A stretch of DNA of 6,785 bases from an uncultured Ectothiorhodospiraceae bacterium (lineage in GTDB: Bacteria; Pseudomonadota; Gammaproteobacteria; UBA9214), in contig CAMYKJ010000042.1 of assembly GCA_947258945.1 (NCBI GenBank), forward strand, positions 1-6,785. Direction: 5' to 3'. Both the position numbers and the translations under genes were made by a program. The notes beneath the pieces were generated by a model. That model saw only the letters and a program-made list of their open reading frames with translations. It was not told the DNA's origin and ran no database searches. Below are positions 6,346 through 6,785 of the stretch, piece after piece (within the stretch, counting starts at the first letter, position 1; the number at the start of each line of letters is the position of its first letter).

Positions 6346-6538
6346 CCGCACGTTCGAACTGCGGCTGGCGCTGGGGCTGGCGCGCTCGTTTGCCACGTCG
6401 ACCCGCTTTATCCTGGACAAATCGCTGGCGAGTGCCATGTTTCTGCGCTCGCGGTACCTGATTGAGCAGGTGCTGGCCACGAGATCCGCCGACCAAAAGT
6501 CGTTCCGGGTGCCCGTCAGGGAGATCTTCATTGGCTGA
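6279..6538 (+). pseudogene. Out-of-frame C-terminal remnant of the PhoU-kinase gene
   Basis: This segment is the true C-terminus of the kinase, now one frame away from the upstream part. It reads RRILELTHDFYRF and continues through helical sequence (LALGLARSFATSTRF, then SAMFLRSRYLIEQVLA) to VREIFIG and TGA at 6536-6538. Joined to residues 1-460 it completes a 546-residue protein, 86 residues coming from here. Its coding quality is intact, with no other stop or indel, so the disruption is recent or not real. Its TGA overlaps the TTG start of the next gene by eight bases. Internal restart at ATG 6233 in the second repeat copy is possible in principle, but I see no ribosome-binding site for it. 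Confidence 0.8.
6518..6523 (+). promoter_or_regulatory. Ribosome-binding site fixing the TTG start of the ATP-grasp gene
   Basis: AGGGAG lies seven bases before TTG 6531, inside the end of the kinase coding sequence. It is a strong Shine-Dalgarno match and decides the non-ATG start. Confidence 0.65.
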
Positions 6539-6785
6539 TTACCGCATAGGCGTGGTCGGCATACCCGGCAAATGGTCCACCGAGGTGCTGGCCGATGCCG
6601 TTGAGGCGGCAACCGGTTACCGGCTGGTCATCGACATGGACAGCGTCAGTCTCGACCTGGAGCGGCGACGGCTGCTGTTCGGGGATTCGGATCTGTGCCG
6701 GCTGGATGCGCTGATCGTCAAGAAGATCAGCGCCCGCTACAGTCCCAACACCCTGGACCGGCTGGAGTTGCTGCGGGTGGCCGAA
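6531..6785 (+). CDS. ATP-grasp protein of GAK-system type (partial, N-terminal 85 residues)
   Basis: Only the N-terminus is present. It begins with a beta-strand and glycine turn, YRIGVVGIPGKWSTEVL, then a Rossmann-like pre-ATP-grasp region (TGYRLVIDMDSVSLDLERRR at 36-55, LDALIVKKI at 67-75, YSPNTLDRLELLRVAE at 79-85... end). This order and wording match my memory of the 'GAK system ATP-grasp enzyme' family. The ATP-binding and catalytic parts lie beyond the window, so the class cannot be proven here. ATP-grasp enzymes join a carboxylate to an amine or thiol through an acyl-phosphate. The start is TTG at 6531, chosen because AGGGAG (6518-6523) lies seven bases upstream and no ATG is in frame near it. 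The start overlaps the restored kinase stop by eight bases, indicating coupling that the upstream frameshift would break. Confidence 0.72.
   Translation, partial: MADYRIGVVGIPGKWSTEVLADAVEAATGYRLVIDMDSVSLDLERRRLLFGDSDLCRLDALIVKKISARYSPNTLDRLELLRVAE

Noticed and set aside
6071..6538. Separate 155-residue gene overlapping the end of the kinase gene
   Set aside because: From 6227 on it is the kinase's own C-terminus displaced by the 49-bp duplication. Its first part, before the repeat, is an out-of-frame reading of the kinase catalytic region.

Overview
The window looks like chromosomal DNA of a GC-rich proteobacterium. A gammaproteobacterium, perhaps a purple or sulfur-oxidising type, is my best guess. 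I base this on protein style and codon use only, since there is no rRNA or other marker to settle it. Almost all of it is coding. I see no tRNA, rRNA, CRISPR array, insertion sequence or phage gene.

Left part. A CHAD-domain protein with a degenerate CYTH-like N-terminus is read leftward from 1492 and runs off the left edge. A 313-base gap holds a good -10 hexamer and two tiny ORFs. Each tiny ORF ends in an ATGA overlap with the next start, and the second overlap falls on the start of a CorB/CNNM-type membrane protein (1806-3047, rightward). That gene converges on, and overlaps by the four bases CTAG, a leftward gene for a CofD/YvcK-like protein (3044-4237).

Right part. Divergent from the CofD-like gene is a tight rightward operon. 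It has a Nudix hydrolase (4376-4849), a protein that appears to fuse a PhoU-like helical domain to an aminoglycoside-phosphotransferase-like kinase (start 4849, sharing one base with the Nudix stop), and the N-terminal 85 residues of a protein resembling the 'GAK system ATP-grasp enzyme' (TTG start at 6531, running off the right edge). The CofD-like protein resembles the 'GAK system CofD-like protein'. The right half is therefore probably a variant of the uncharacterised GAK gene cluster, carrying a PhoU-kinase fusion and a Nudix enzyme. These family names are from memory and no search was run.

Most striking single feature: a perfect 49-bp tandem duplication (6178-6278) inside the kinase gene. 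It shifts the frame, so the protein as written ends at 6345 with a 38-residue wrong tail. Removing one copy restores a 546-residue protein whose stop at 6538 overlaps the ATP-grasp start, as expected for a coupled operon. It may be a real mutation, a reversible (phase-variable) switch, or an assembly error.

Theme. CHAD domains (polyphosphate binding), a PhoU-like domain, a CofD-like phospho-transfer fold, a phosphotransferase, a Nudix pyrophosphohydrolase and a CorB-type Mg2+ transporter suggest a neighbourhood concerned with phosphate, polyphosphate and Mg2+. That functional link is inference.
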